Shown in pieces: positions 51,153-59,821 of a stretch of 64,000 nt of DNA (its first letter is position 1; each line of letters begins with the position of its first letter). Under the pieces are notes generated by a model. It was not told the DNA's origin and did not search any database. It saw only the letters and a list, made by a program, of their open reading frames with translations. Source of the DNA: RGIG1995 sp045587445 (GTDB lineage Bacteria > Bacillota > Clostridia > Oscillospirales > CAG-272); contig JAZNCH010000048.1 in NCBI GenBank assembly GCA_045587445.1, forward strand, positions 1-64,000. Reading direction: 5' to 3'. The translations under genes were made by a program, and so were the position numbers.

Positions 51153-52751
51153 ATGTATTCAGAGAATTTTCAGAAATCCCTTGCGGCAGTAGAAGCGGCA
51201 AGAGACAAAAATATTGCTTTCGAGCCTGCAAGAATGACGGCTCAGCAGAAAGAAGACTTACTCGCACAATTCCATCCCGACTATAAGAAAGAAGAATTCA
51301 GCGAACTTAAAATAGGTGCAAATAAGGGCGATAAGGTTCCCCACGAGCTTGCAGAAATACTTCAGGCGCACAGCAGAATTACTGCTGAAAGTGTTGACCT
51401 CGAAAAACCCGACTATGACGTAGACGTACTTGTTATCGGTGGTGGCGGTGCCGGCTCTTCGGCGGCAATTGAAGCTCACGAAGCAGGCGCAAACGTTATG
51501 ATAGTAACAAAGCTCCGTATCGGTGATGCTAACACAATGATGGCTGAAGGTGGTATTCAGGCGGCTGATAAGCCTAACGACTCGCCCGCAATTCACTTTG
51601 TTGATGCATTTGGAGGCGGACACTTTGCAGCAAAGAGAGAACTTCTCTCGAAGCTTGTTTGTGATGCTCCCGAGGCTATTCTGTGGCTTTCAAAGCTTGG
51701 TGTTGAGTTTGATAAAGATGCTGAAGGTAATATGATAACCACTCACGGCGGCGGTACCTCAAGAAAGAGAATGCACGCAGCTAAGGACTATTCCGGTGCT
51801 GAAATTATGAGAACTCTCCGCGATGAAGTGTTTAACCGTCAGATTCCCGTAGTTGATTTTACTGCGGCAATTGAGCTTATCCTTGACGACAAGGGTAACG
51901 CTGCGGGTGCAGTTCTTATGAATATGGAAACAAAGGAACTGTACGTTGCAAAGGCAAAGACGGTTATTATTGCAACAGGCGGAGCAGGACGTATGCACTA
52001 TCAAGGCTTCCCCACGTCTAACCATTACGGTGCAACTGCAGACGGTCTCGTACTCGGTTACAGAGTAGGGGCAAAGCTTATGTATGCAGAAACTTTGCAG
52101 TATCACCCCACAGGTGCAGCATTCCCCGAACAGATTTTCGGCGCGCTTGTTACAGAAAAGGTACGTTCTTTGGGAGCTAAGCTTGTTAACGCTAACGGTG
52201 AAGTATTTATGCATCCCCTTGAAACGAGAGACGTAACTGCGGCATCGGTTATCAGAGAATGTATTGAAAGAGGAAAAGGTATTGATACCGGCAATGGTCT
52301 TGCAGTATGGCTTGATACTCCTATGATTGAAAAGATTGGTGGAGAGGGCACAATTGAAGCAAGAATTCCTGCTATGATGAGAATGTTTGCTCAGTACGGT
52401 ATTGATATTCGTAAAGAGCCTATACTTATTTATCCCACACTCCACTATCAGAACGGTGGTCTTGATATAGATTCAGACTGTATGACAACAAACGTAGAAA
52501 ACCTCTTTGTTGCAGGTGAGGCAGTTGGCGGTATTCACGGTAAGAACAGACTTATGGGTAACTCGTTGCTCGATATAATCGTATTTGGCAGAACAGCCGG
52601 TAAGAGTGCTGCTGCTAAAGCTAAAGAAGCGACGGTTGGTGAGCTTACACTTGACCATATTGCAAAGTTTGAAAAAGAAATAGAGAATGCGGGAATTGAT
52701 ACGCAAACAGTATCACCTAAGCTTCTTCCTAACTATACAAGAAAGAAATAA
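51153..52751 (+). CDS. Fumarate reductase/succinate dehydrogenase-type flavoprotein, soluble
   Basis: 532 residues, no signal peptide or membrane span. An N-terminal helical extension (1-85) precedes the FAD motif VLVIGGGGAGSSAAIEAHEA (about 91-110). Substrate-site landmarks of the SdhA/FrdA/NadB family are present: the His in TLQYHPTGA, ETRDVTAASVIRE with the proton-shuttling Arg, TLHYQNGGLDID, and HGKNRLMGNSLLD. The usual flavin-linking His is absent; the region reads DANTMMAEGGIQAA, so FAD is probably non-covalent as in TfrA, NadB and soluble fumarate reductases. With the preceding subunit it should reduce fumarate or a related enoate in the cytoplasm, using electrons from the Hdr-Flx complex. 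L-aspartate oxidase is less likely, because there are no nadA or nadC genes nearby. Confidence 0.85.
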   Translation: MYSENFQKSLAAVEAARDKNIAFEPARMTAQQKEDLLAQFHPDYKKEEFSELKIGANKGDKVPHELAEILQAHSRITAESVDLEKPDYDVDVLVIGGGGAGSSAAIEAHEAGANVMIVTKLRIGDANTMMAEGGIQAADKPNDSPAIHFVDAFGGGHFAAKRELLSKLVCDAPEAILWLSKLGVEFDKDAEGNMITTHGGGTSRKRMHAAKDYSGAEIMRTLRDEVFNRQIPVVDFTAAIELILDDKGNAAGAVLMNMETKELYVAKAKTVIIATGGAGRMHYQGFPTSNHYGATADGLVLGYRVGAKLMYAETLQYHPTGAAFPEQIFGALVTEKVRSLGAKLVNANGEVFMHPLETRDVTAASVIRECIERGKGIDTGNGLAVWLDTPMIEKIGGEGTIEARIPAMMRMFAQYGIDIRKEPILIYPTLHYQNGGLDIDSDCMTTNVENLFVAGEAVGGIHGKNRLMGNSLLDIIVFGRTAGKSAAAKAKEATVGELTLDHIAKFEKEIENAGIDTQTVSPKLLPNYTRKK

Positions 52752-52768
52752 AATTGAGGTATTAAAAA

Positions 52769-54046
52769 ATGAATTTATTTGGCGGCGTTATTCCTGTAAC
52801 AGGCATTACGTTTTTAATGTTTTGCGTGTTTGGTGTATTGTTTTTTGGATATGCTTTGGGAAGAATAACAATAAAGGGCGTTTCATTGGGGGATGCGGGT
52901 GTATTTGTTATCGCACTTGTATTCGGAGCTCTCTTTTACGAGTCCCTTGAAGGACAGCTTACTATTAAAGCTGCCGTAGAGGGCAAGGAAGTAGTTGTTA
53001 ATTTTGCTGAAAAAGCACTTGAAATTATCGAAAGCTTGGGACTTATCCTGTTCGTTACGTCAGTAGGATTTATTGCAGGCCCTAAATTCTTCGGTAATAT
53101 GAAGAAGAATTTTAAATCTTACGTTTTATTAGGTTTGGTTATAATTCTCTTTGGCGGACTTTCAGCAGTTGCATGTATTTTTATCGGCAGAGGTATTGGA
53201 TTTGGTGCGACGATTGAAACCTCCGAAGGCTTTACGGCGATGATAGTAGGTCTTCTTTCAGGTTCGCTTACTTCGACACCTGCTTTTTCGGCGGCAAAGG
53301 CAACAGTTGCAGAAGAATACACGAGTCTTGTATCGGTAGGACACGGTATTGCATACATATTCGGAGTTATTGGCGTAGTGCTTTTTGTTCAGCTTGTTCC
53401 AAAGCTTGTAAAAGCAGATATGGAAAAGGAACGTGCTTTATTAACAAGTGTTGATGACGGATCTTCTAAAAAGAAAATTGTAGCTAATCTTCTTAAACTT
53501 GACGGACACGGATTTGCTGCATTTGCACTTGCAGCTCTCGTTGGAGTTTTCCTTGGCAGAATAAAGATTCCTCTCTCGGCTGCAGGTTTAAGCGGAACGT
53601 GCTTCTCGCTTACAACAACCGGAGGCTGTCTCCTCTCATCGCTTGTATTCGGACATTTTGGCAGAATCGGCAAGGTAGATGTAATGCCGTCGCAGTCAAC
53701 GCTCAAGCTTTTCAGAGAGCTTGGACTTGTACTTTTCCTTGTAGCTGCAGGTATTCCGGGTGGTGCTGAATTTATTGCGAACTTTGACCCGATGTACTTT
53801 GTATATGGAATTATAATGACTGTAGTTCCTATGTTTGCCGGTTATTTCTTTGCTAGATACGTACTTAAGCTTAGCCTCCTTAATAACCTCGGTTCTATTA
53901 CGGGTGGTATGACCAGTACTCCTGCACTTGGAACGTTGATTTCAACAGCAGAAACAGAAGATGTTGCAGCGGCTTATGCAGCTACGTATCCGATTGCGCT
54001 TATTGCTGTCGTGCTGGTTTCACAGTTTATTGTAATTCTATTCTAA
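52769..54046 (+). CDS. AspT/YidE-type dicarboxylate or amino-acid exchanger
   Basis: 425 residues, about ten to eleven membrane spans in two inverted halves, each with the signature of the aspartate:alanine exchanger family: GLLSGSLTSTPAFSAA (about 145-160) and GSITGGMTSTPALGTL (about 374-389). The TrkA_C domains found between the halves in YidE/YbjL are replaced by a short charged loop (about 210-240). Last gene of the operon, 17 bases after the flavoprotein. This context suggests exchange of fumarate, aspartate or malate for succinate. That substrate is inferred from position only. Confidence 0.8.
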   Translation: MNLFGGVIPVTGITFLMFCVFGVLFFGYALGRITIKGVSLGDAGVFVIALVFGALFYESLEGQLTIKAAVEGKEVVVNFAEKALEIIESLGLILFVTSVGFIAGPKFFGNMKKNFKSYVLLGLVIILFGGLSAVACIFIGRGIGFGATIETSEGFTAMIVGLLSGSLTSTPAFSAAKATVAEEYTSLVSVGHGIAYIFGVIGVVLFVQLVPKLVKADMEKERALLTSVDDGSSKKKIVANLLKLDGHGFAAFALAALVGVFLGRIKIPLSAAGLSGTCFSLTTTGGCLLSSLVFGHFGRIGKVDVMPSQSTLKLFRELGLVLFLVAAGIPGGAEFIANFDPMYFVYGIIMTVVPMFAGYFFARYVLKLSLLNNLGSITGGMTSTPALGTLISTAETEDVAAAYAATYPIALIAVVLVSQFIVILF

Positions 54047-54081
54047 CTTCAATACTAAAATTAAATATTTTGGGTATCTTG

Positions 54082-54113
54082 AGGAGGCGTTTGATTTTCG
54101 AACGCCTCCTTAT
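54082..54113 (+). terminator. Terminator of the Hdr-Flx-Frd operon
   Basis: GGAGGCGTT (54083-54091) pairs with AACGCCTCC (54101-54109), followed by TTATT. Located 36 bases after the exchanger stop. Confidence 0.65.
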
Positions 54114-54124
54114 TGGTATAAGAA

Positions 54125-54152
54125 AACCACCGACTTCACTTAGCCGGTGGTT
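54125..54152 (-). terminator. Terminator of the radical SAM/ProX pair
   Basis: AACCACCG (54125-54132) pairs with CGGTGGTT (54145-54152); on the minus strand it is followed by TTCTT. Confidence 0.55.
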
Positions 54153-54157
54153 ATGAT

Positions 54158-55003
54158 TTAGTTCTTGCAAAATCTTTTTGCGTAACCGCATTTGCGGCAA
54201 AGTTCTTCTACGGCACATCTTTGACTGAAACCGTCGTAAATACTCTTTGCCCTTTTTAAATTTAATATAGAGTCAAGGTCTGTTTCAAAGAGGTTGCCGA
54301 GGGGGATATTTCCGTCAGCATCAAGACAGCAGGGAACTACCGTTCCGTCGCAAAGTATGCCTATCTGGTCGCGTAGCCCATAGCAGAATACATCGTCTTT
54401 GTTTTCTTCCTTTAAATTAATATCTGGCCAATCAAAGCGTTCGGCGAATTCGAGGTAGACGTAGTCTTCGAGTTTCTTTCCAAAACCATTTCTAACGTCT
54501 TTCCAAGCATTTGGAAACTCTTTCTTTAGCCTTTCAATAATCCCAGCGTTTTCACTCTCGCCTTCTCCGCCAAGATTCCAAAGACGAAAAGCTATATAAC
54601 ATTTTTTCTTGGCTGCTTTTTTTGCAAAATCAATACAATTTAATAGGTAACTTTCGTCTGAAAAGGCTTCGTTTGCCGCAGGTGCGTGGAGTGATATGCT
54701 TATCTTGTGTGGTGTGTTATACAATATATTATCGCCAAATTTGCTCAAAAGTGAGCCGTTGGTGGTGATTATCGGCAGAAACTCTTTGTTTTTGGCGGAA
54801 GAAATAAAGTTTGGCAAATTTGGGTGGAGTGTCGGCTCACCCATAAGATGAAAGTATAGGTATTTAATTTTACCCTTTAATCTATCCGTAAGAAAATCAA
54901 ACTCTTCTTCGCTCATAGAACGCAAAGGTCTTTGTGTTTTATGGCAGAACGAGCAAGACAGATTACAGATATTGGTTATTTCAAGATATGCTTTGTTAAT
55001 CAT
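54158..55003 (-). CDS. Radical SAM/SPASM-domain protein of unknown target
   Basis: 281 residues. The S-adenosylmethionine cluster motif CNLSCSFC (about 12-19) is followed by a partial TIM barrel with FHLMGEPTLHPNLPNF and TTNGSLLSK. The C-terminal SPASM-like cysteines (FCYGLRDQIGILCDGTVVPC about 205-224; CAVEELCRKCGYAKRFC at the end) could bind one or two further clusters. Such proteins modify peptides or act as maturases, but no precursor peptide is seen. Second gene of a pair, 15 bases after the ProX-like gene. Confidence 0.85.
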   Translation of the reverse strand: MINKAYLEITNICNLSCSFCHKTQRPLRSMSEEEFDFLTDRLKGKIKYLYFHLMGEPTLHPNLPNFISSAKNKEFLPIITTNGSLLSKFGDNILYNTPHKISISLHAPAANEAFSDESYLLNCIDFAKKAAKKKCYIAFRLWNLGGEGESENAGIIERLKKEFPNAWKDVRNGFGKKLEDYVYLEFAERFDWPDINLKEENKDDVFCYGLRDQIGILCDGTVVPCCLDADGNIPLGNLFETDLDSILNLKRAKSIYDGFSQRCAVEELCRKCGYAKRFCKN

Positions 55004-55018
55004 ATTTATTAAATAATA

Positions 55019-55579
55019 TCAAAGGTCTACTACTACAGGCTCGTGCTTAATGTGGGGAAGATATTTTTCAAGAATATCCGAGGTTTTGATTTTGAGAGTA
55101 GACGTATTTATACAAGGGTGGCAACGTACAAAGTTGCTTTCGTATATTTCTCTGTCGAGAAGAAGCTGAACTTCGTTATTTTTATCGTTTGCAAGTCCCA
55201 TAATGCTTACGGAGCCGGGGGTTATGTCGAGATATTCAAGCATTTTTTCGGCGGGTGCAAATGACAGACGTGCGCTTCCAATCTGCTGAGATAGGTCTTT
55301 TGTTTTAAAGGGCTTTTTGCCGGGCATCATAAGCATATAAAATTTTGTCATCTGTCTGTTACAGAGAAAAAGGTTTTTGCATATATCGACACCGATAACC
55401 TTTTCTACCTCTTCGCAGTCTTCAATAGTATCGGCAGCGTCGTGGTCTGCTCTTTCATATTCGATACCGAGCGAGTCGAGCAAATCGTATACTCTGACCT
55501 CTTTTTCGAGTCGTTCCGATATATTTTTTGGTCTGCCTTTATAAAGCGTAGAATCAACGTAAAATGTCTTGGTTTCCAT
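55019..55579 (-). CDS. ProX/YbaK-type aminoacyl-tRNA deacylase domain protein
   Basis: 186 residues covering one YbaK/ProX editing domain: RVYDLLDSLGIEYERADHDA at the start, then ICKNLFLCNRQ, LSFAPAEKMLEYLDITPGSV and FVRCHPCINTSTLKI. Free-standing ProX hydrolyses Ala-tRNA(Pro), correcting prolyl-tRNA synthetase errors. Cytoplasmic. Co-transcribed with the radical SAM gene; the link is unclear. Confidence 0.87.
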   Translation of the reverse strand: METKTFYVDSTLYKGRPKNISERLEKEVRVYDLLDSLGIEYERADHDAADTIEDCEEVEKVIGVDICKNLFLCNRQMTKFYMLMMPGKKPFKTKDLSQQIGSARLSFAPAEKMLEYLDITPGSVSIMGLANDKNNEVQLLLDREIYESNFVRCHPCINTSTLKIKTSDILEKYLPHIKHEPVVVDL

Positions 55580-55795
55580 AAAGCAATCCTCTCGTATATA
55601 ATATTATCAATATTTATATTTTCTATTTTTAGAAATAATAACACGGTTTACGGATACCGCAAGGACATATTCGACGATTTGCGAAATCCATATACCGTCT
55701 TTTACAATCACTAATAATTATTATACATCAAATTGTCTGCAAATTCAAGAAGATAGGCGTTTTTTGATGTACTTGTAAGTAATACAACAAAACTG

Positions 55796-55824
55796 TTGAC
55801 ATATCAACATCTGTGGTGTATAAT
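55796..55824 (+). promoter_or_regulatory. Promoter of the degV gene
   Basis: TTGACA (55796-55801), 17 bases, TATAAT (55819-55824), 40 bases before the start codon. Confidence 0.88.
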
Positions 55825-55863
55825 AACAAAAATAAAAAATATTTATAATGGAAAATTATCACT

Positions 55864-56700
55864 ATGAAAAAAGTTAAGATTGTAGCCGACTCGTCGGCTG
55901 ATATGTTGGTTCTTAATGGGGTAGCCTTTGATAGTGCACCTTTGAAGATTATTACTACAGAAAAAGTATATACCGATGATAATACGCTTGACGTAAGACA
56001 AATGGTAGATGATCTTCGGCATTATAATGGTAAATCTTCTACCTCGTGTCCAAATACGGAAGACTATTTGAAATGCTTTGGCGATGCAGATGAAATATTT
56101 TGCATTACGATTACAGCCGCACTATCGGGCAGTTATAATTCCGCCTGTCTTGCTAAAAAACAGTACGAGGAAACCTATCCCGAAAGAAAAGTATACGTTA
56201 TCAATTCGCTTTCAACGGGACCTGAAATGTGTCTTGTAATCGAAAAGTTGCAAGATTTGATTCAGTCGGGTGCAGAGTATGACGAAATCTGCCGAGAGAT
56301 TGAAGAGTATATGAAAAATACGGGATTGCTGTTTATGCTGCAGTCTATGAAAAACCTTGCGAATAACGGTCGTGTCAGCCATATTGCCGCAAAAATGGCG
56401 GGTGTTTTGGGAATACGCGCTCTCGGAAAAGCGAGCGACAGGGGCGACCTTGAAATGCTTGAAAAATGCAGGGGTGAAAAAAGAGCTCTTGATTCAATAA
56501 TCGAGCAATTGAAAAAGTTGGGGTACAAGGGCGGAAAAGTGCGAATAGCCCATTGCTTCAACGAAGAATTTGCAAATAAGGTTCAGGATAGCCTAAAGGC
56601 TGAATTTGAGAAAATTGACGTTAAGCTTTACAATTGCCGAGGTCTTTGCAGTTTTTACGCAGAGCTTGGCGGTCTGCTTATTGGTTTTGAAAAGATATAA
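55864..56700 (+). CDS. DegV-family fatty-acid-binding protein
   Basis: 278 residues. The DegV N-domain starts KIVADSSADM and contains SSTSCPNTEDY and ITAALSGSYNSACLA; the C-domain has LGIRALGKASDRGDLEML. Soluble DegV/FakB proteins hold a fatty acid for phosphorylation by FakA; no fakA is in the window. Monocistronic with a consensus promoter, though its own ribosome site is weak (ATGGAAAATT). Confidence 0.88.
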   Translation: MKKVKIVADSSADMLVLNGVAFDSAPLKIITTEKVYTDDNTLDVRQMVDDLRHYNGKSSTSCPNTEDYLKCFGDADEIFCITITAALSGSYNSACLAKKQYEETYPERKVYVINSLSTGPEMCLVIEKLQDLIQSGAEYDEICREIEEYMKNTGLLFMLQSMKNLANNGRVSHIAAKMAGVLGIRALGKASDRGDLEMLEKCRGEKRALDSIIEQLKKLGYKGGKVRIAHCFNEEFANKVQDSLKAEFEKIDVKLYNCRGLCSFYAELGGLLIGFEKI

Positions 56701-56838
56701 TCTTTCATACAAACTAACGTCAATATGAAACTAACGCCGTAGTAAAAGTTTTTGCGGTTTCCAAAGGGGCTTTTTTTCAAAAAGCATCTTTGGTGTGGGT
56801 TCGGGAGCGAAGCTCCTGATTGCCTATTGCTTCTTCCA

Positions 56839-56868
56839 AAAATCCTTGCGTAAGCAAGGATTTTTTTT
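56839..56868 (+). terminator. Terminator upstream of the tetR promoter
   Basis: AATCCTTGC pairs with GCAAGGATT (56841-56862), followed by a T-run. The 56701-56838 stretch before it has no gene; it carries a GGGAGCGAAGCTCC-type hairpin at about 56802-56816. Confidence 0.82.
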
Positions 56869-56876
56869 ATATCCTA

Positions 56877-56932
56877 TTGACAAAACATATAGACTGCTTT
56901 ATAATAACAAGTGTAATATAACATGTGTTATT
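56877..56932 (+). promoter_or_regulatory. Promoter and TetR operator
   Basis: TTGACA (56877-56882), 17 bases, TATAAT (56900-56905). An overlapping dyad ATAACAAGTG-N8-CATGTGTTAT (about 56903-56930; eight of ten positions symmetric) is a likely operator of the TetR protein encoded next. Confidence 0.72.
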
Positions 56933-56953
56933 TAATATTGGGAGAGTGAAGAA

Positions 56954-57520
56954 ATGCCGCCAAAGGTAAGGTTTACAAAAGAGCAGATAGCAGAAACTGC
57001 CTACAATATGGTAAAAAAGTTTGGAATAGATATACTTACGGCAAGGAATCTTGCATCTGAGCTTGGGGTATCGACAGCACCCATATTTACTGCATTTAAG
57101 AATATAGAAGAGGTGCAGGATGCTGTCAAAGAAAGGGCTAAGACAGAATACCGAACATATATAGAAGAGGGATTAAAGCATGAAATTCCATTTAAGGGTG
57201 CGGGTTTAAAATACGTGGAATTTGCAAAGAACGAACCTGAACTTTTTAAGCTCTTATTTATGTGTAAAGACAATTTTGAGAGCATACCGCACTACCATCC
57301 GGGGAAAGACATAAGTGCTGAAAAAGTTTTGAATGTAGTAGAGACGAATTATGCCGAAAGCAGAGAAAGTGCCATGAGACTGTACAACCATTTATCTGTA
57401 TATATGCACGGATTTGCGGTCATGTTTGCACAGGGAAACAGTGTGTTTACTATGGACGACGTAAGCCGAATGATGTCCGAAGTGTTTAGGGCTTTAAGTG
57501 CCAAGGAGAATAGAGAATGA
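56954..57520 (+). CDS. TetR-family regulator of the ABC exporter operon
   Basis: 188 residues. The N-terminal HTH (about 8-55) has FTKEQIAETAYNMVKKFG and TARNLASELGVSTAPIFTAF; the C-terminal part is a helical ligand-binding domain (about 70-185) with a WHG-like region around YNHLSVYMHGFAV. The gene starts an operon: the ATPase start overlaps its stop by 4 bases (ATGA). It probably represses its own promoter through the dyad at -10 and responds to the exporter's substrate. Confidence 0.88.
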   Translation: MPPKVRFTKEQIAETAYNMVKKFGIDILTARNLASELGVSTAPIFTAFKNIEEVQDAVKERAKTEYRTYIEEGLKHEIPFKGAGLKYVEFAKNEPELFKLLFMCKDNFESIPHYHPGKDISAEKVLNVVETNYAESRESAMRLYNHLSVYMHGFAVMFAQGNSVFTMDDVSRMMSEVFRALSAKENRE

Positions 57521-58431
57521 AAAGTATTATTGAAATAACCGACCTTTATAAATCCTTTGGTGAAGTAAAGGCTGTAAATGACCTCTCTTTTTGCGTAAAG
57601 ACAGGAGAATTGTTTGCTTTTCTTGGGGTAAACGGCGCGGGAAAATCTACTACTATAGGAATCATCTGCGGTCAGCTTGAAAAGGATAACGGAACGGTAA
57701 TTATCGACGGAAACGATATTGATAAGAACATTGATAAAGTAAAGACGGAAATAGGAGTTGTATTTCAAAACTCCGTTCTTGACAAGTCGTTGACCGTAAG
57801 AGACAATCTTGAATTTAAGGCGGCGCTTTACGGTATATACGGCAATGCATTTGAAGAGAGACTGAAAGAGGTGTCCGAAATGCTCGATTTTTCGGATATT
57901 CTTAACAGAACGGTTGGAAAACTGTCGGGAGGACAGAGAAGAAGAGTAGATATTGCGAGAGCGCTTTTTCATAGACCTAAATTGCTTATACTTGATGAGC
58001 CGACGACGGGACTTGATCCGCAGACGAGGAAAACGTTGTGGAATGTTATAAGTAAATTAAGAAAAAATGAAAATCTGACGGTATTTCTTACCACACATTA
58101 TATGGAAGAGGCGGCAGAGGCCGATTACGTTGTTATACTCGATTCGGGTAAGCTTATTGCCGAGGGAACACCGCTTGAATTGAAGAATAAATATACGTGT
58201 GACTATATAACCCTTTATAACACCGACGAAGAGACAGTGAAAAATATGGGAGTTGTATATGAGCCGATAAGAGACGCATTTAAGATACAAATTCCAAATA
58301 CTGAAAAAGCGACGGAGATTATAACTAAATATCCGTATGTTTTCAAGGACTATGAGATAACAAAGGGTAAAATGGACGACGTGTTTTTGTCTGCGACCGG
58401 TAAGAAGCTTGAAGGAGGAAATGAAAAATGA
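57517..58431 (+). CDS. ABC-2 exporter ATPase (TetR-linked)
   Basis: 304 residues. Walker A GVNGAGKSTT (about 38), signature LSGGQRRRVDIARALF, Walker B LLILDEPTTGLDPQTR, H-loop TTHYMEEA and a DrrA-type C-terminus with the EG(T/S)PLELK motif that regulates some drug exporters. Translationally coupled to tetR and to the permease gene (4-bp overlaps at both ends). Likely exports a drug, bacteriocin or lipid-like molecule. Confidence 0.92.
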   Translation: MKSIIEITDLYKSFGEVKAVNDLSFCVKTGELFAFLGVNGAGKSTTIGIICGQLEKDNGTVIIDGNDIDKNIDKVKTEIGVVFQNSVLDKSLTVRDNLEFKAALYGIYGNAFEERLKEVSEMLDFSDILNRTVGKLSGGQRRRVDIARALFHRPKLLILDEPTTGLDPQTRKTLWNVISKLRKNENLTVFLTTHYMEEAAEADYVVILDSGKLIAEGTPLELKNKYTCDYITLYNTDEETVKNMGVVYEPIRDAFKIQIPNTEKATEIITKYPYVFKDYEITKGKMDDVFLSATGKKLEGGNEK

Positions 58432-59324
58432 ATACGTTATTTTCTCTGATAAAACGTAATATAAAGCTGTTTTTTAAGGATAAGGGTATGTTTCTTACTT
58501 CTCTTATAACCCCGTGTATATTGTTAGTACTTTACGCGACGTTTTTGGGAAAGGTATACCGAGACAGCTTTATAATGGGACTTCCCGAGGGAGTAGAACT
58601 TGCCGAAAAACTGCTGAACGGAGCTGTAGGCGGTCAGCTCATTTCCTCGATACTCGCAGTTTCTTGCGTAACTGTTGCATTTTGCTCGAATATGCTTATG
58701 GTACAGGATAAAGCGAACGGAAGTATAAGAGATTTTACCATATCTCCCGTGAAAAAAACTGCTTTGTCATTGAGTTATTATTTTGCAACGCTTATATCCA
58801 CACTTTTGATATGCTTTACCACAACGGCGGTTTGCCTTGTGTACGTTGCCGTACAAGGTTGGTACTTATCCGTATTAGACGTTATAGTACTTATTTTCGA
58901 CGTATTTCTTCTTGTGTTGTTCGGCACGGCTTTGTCGAGTATAATTAACTTCTTTTTGTCGACGCAAGGGCAAATATCTGCGGTAGGCTCTATGATAAGC
59001 TCGGGTTACGGTTTTATTTGCGGCGCGTATATGCCTATTTCGCAGTTTCCCGAAGCTTTGCAAAAGGTTATATCATTTTTGCCCGGAACATACGGCACGT
59101 CTATTATCAGAAATGTGGCTATGAGGGGCGTTTTTTCCGAAATGAAAGAAGTGGGCGTACCTGATTTTGCAATAACGCAAATGAAAGATGCCATTGATTG
59201 CAATCTGTATTTCTTTGGAAACAAGGTTGAACTTGGGGTTATGTATGCTGTTCTTGTTTGTACTATAGCAATACTTATCGGAATATACGTAGCTATGAAC
59301 GTATTGAAGAAGAAAAAGGGATAA
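58428..59324 (+). CDS. ABC-2 type permease (TetR-linked exporter)
   Basis: 298 residues, six membrane spans. IKRNIKLFFKDKGMFLTSLI at the N-terminus and NGSIRDFTISPVKKTALSLS in the first cytoplasmic loop are typical of ABC-2/DrrB-like permeases, as is GYGFICGAYMPISQFPEAL. Pairs with the ATPase encoded upstream (ATGA overlap). A LURP-one-like gene follows by 9 bases. Confidence 0.9.
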   Translation: MNTLFSLIKRNIKLFFKDKGMFLTSLITPCILLVLYATFLGKVYRDSFIMGLPEGVELAEKLLNGAVGGQLISSILAVSCVTVAFCSNMLMVQDKANGSIRDFTISPVKKTALSLSYYFATLISTLLICFTTTAVCLVYVAVQGWYLSVLDVIVLIFDVFLLVLFGTALSSIINFFLSTQGQISAVGSMISSGYGFICGAYMPISQFPEALQKVISFLPGTYGTSIIRNVAMRGVFSEMKEVGVPDFAITQMKDAIDCNLYFFGNKVELGVMYAVLVCTIAILIGIYVAMNVLKKKKG

Positions 59325-59333
59325 AGATAGATT

Positions 59334-59807
59334 ATGAAACTAATATTTAAGCAAAAGATGTTTTCTTGGTTCGACAGCTATGACGTGTATAATGAATCGG
59401 GAACTACACTTTATACGGTAAAAGGTCAGCTTTCCTGGGGGCATTGCCTGAAAATATTTGATTCATCGGAAGTTGAAGTTGGGACAGTGAAGCAAAAGCT
59501 ATTTTCATTTCTTCCTACGTTTGAAATATATATAGGAGACAAATATCTCGGAAGTATAAAAAAAGAGTTTGCATTTTTTAAGCCAAAATATAATATAGAT
59601 TTCAATGGTTGGCACGTTGAAGGTAATTTATTTGAATGGGATTATAATATAATTGACAGCAATGGAAAACATGTGGCAGCAGTATCAAAAGAGTTGTTTA
59701 ATTGGACTGATACATATACTATCGACGTTCTTAATCCCGAAGAAGCGGTGTACGCTCTTATGCTTGTAATTGCCATAGACGCAGAAAAATGCTCAAGAGA
59801 TAATTAA
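59334..59807 (+). CDS. LURP-one-related/Tubby-like beta-barrel protein
   Basis: 157 residues made of repeated short beta strands: FKQKMFSWFDSYDVYNESGT, TVKGQLSWGHCLKIFDSS, FSFLPTFEIYIGDKYLGSIK, FNGWHVEGNLFEWDYNII. This is the pattern of the YxjI/LURP-one family, related to Tubby C-terminal and scramblase folds. No enzymatic residues are known for it; it may bind membrane lipid. Last gene of the TetR-controlled operon, so perhaps an accessory to the exporter or to the envelope stress it relieves. Confidence 0.82.
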   Translation: MKLIFKQKMFSWFDSYDVYNESGTTLYTVKGQLSWGHCLKIFDSSEVEVGTVKQKLFSFLPTFEIYIGDKYLGSIKKEFAFFKPKYNIDFNGWHVEGNLFEWDYNIIDSNGKHVAAVSKELFNWTDTYTIDVLNPEEAVYALMLVIAIDAEKCSRDN

Positions 59808-59821
59808 AAATAAAGCGGGAC

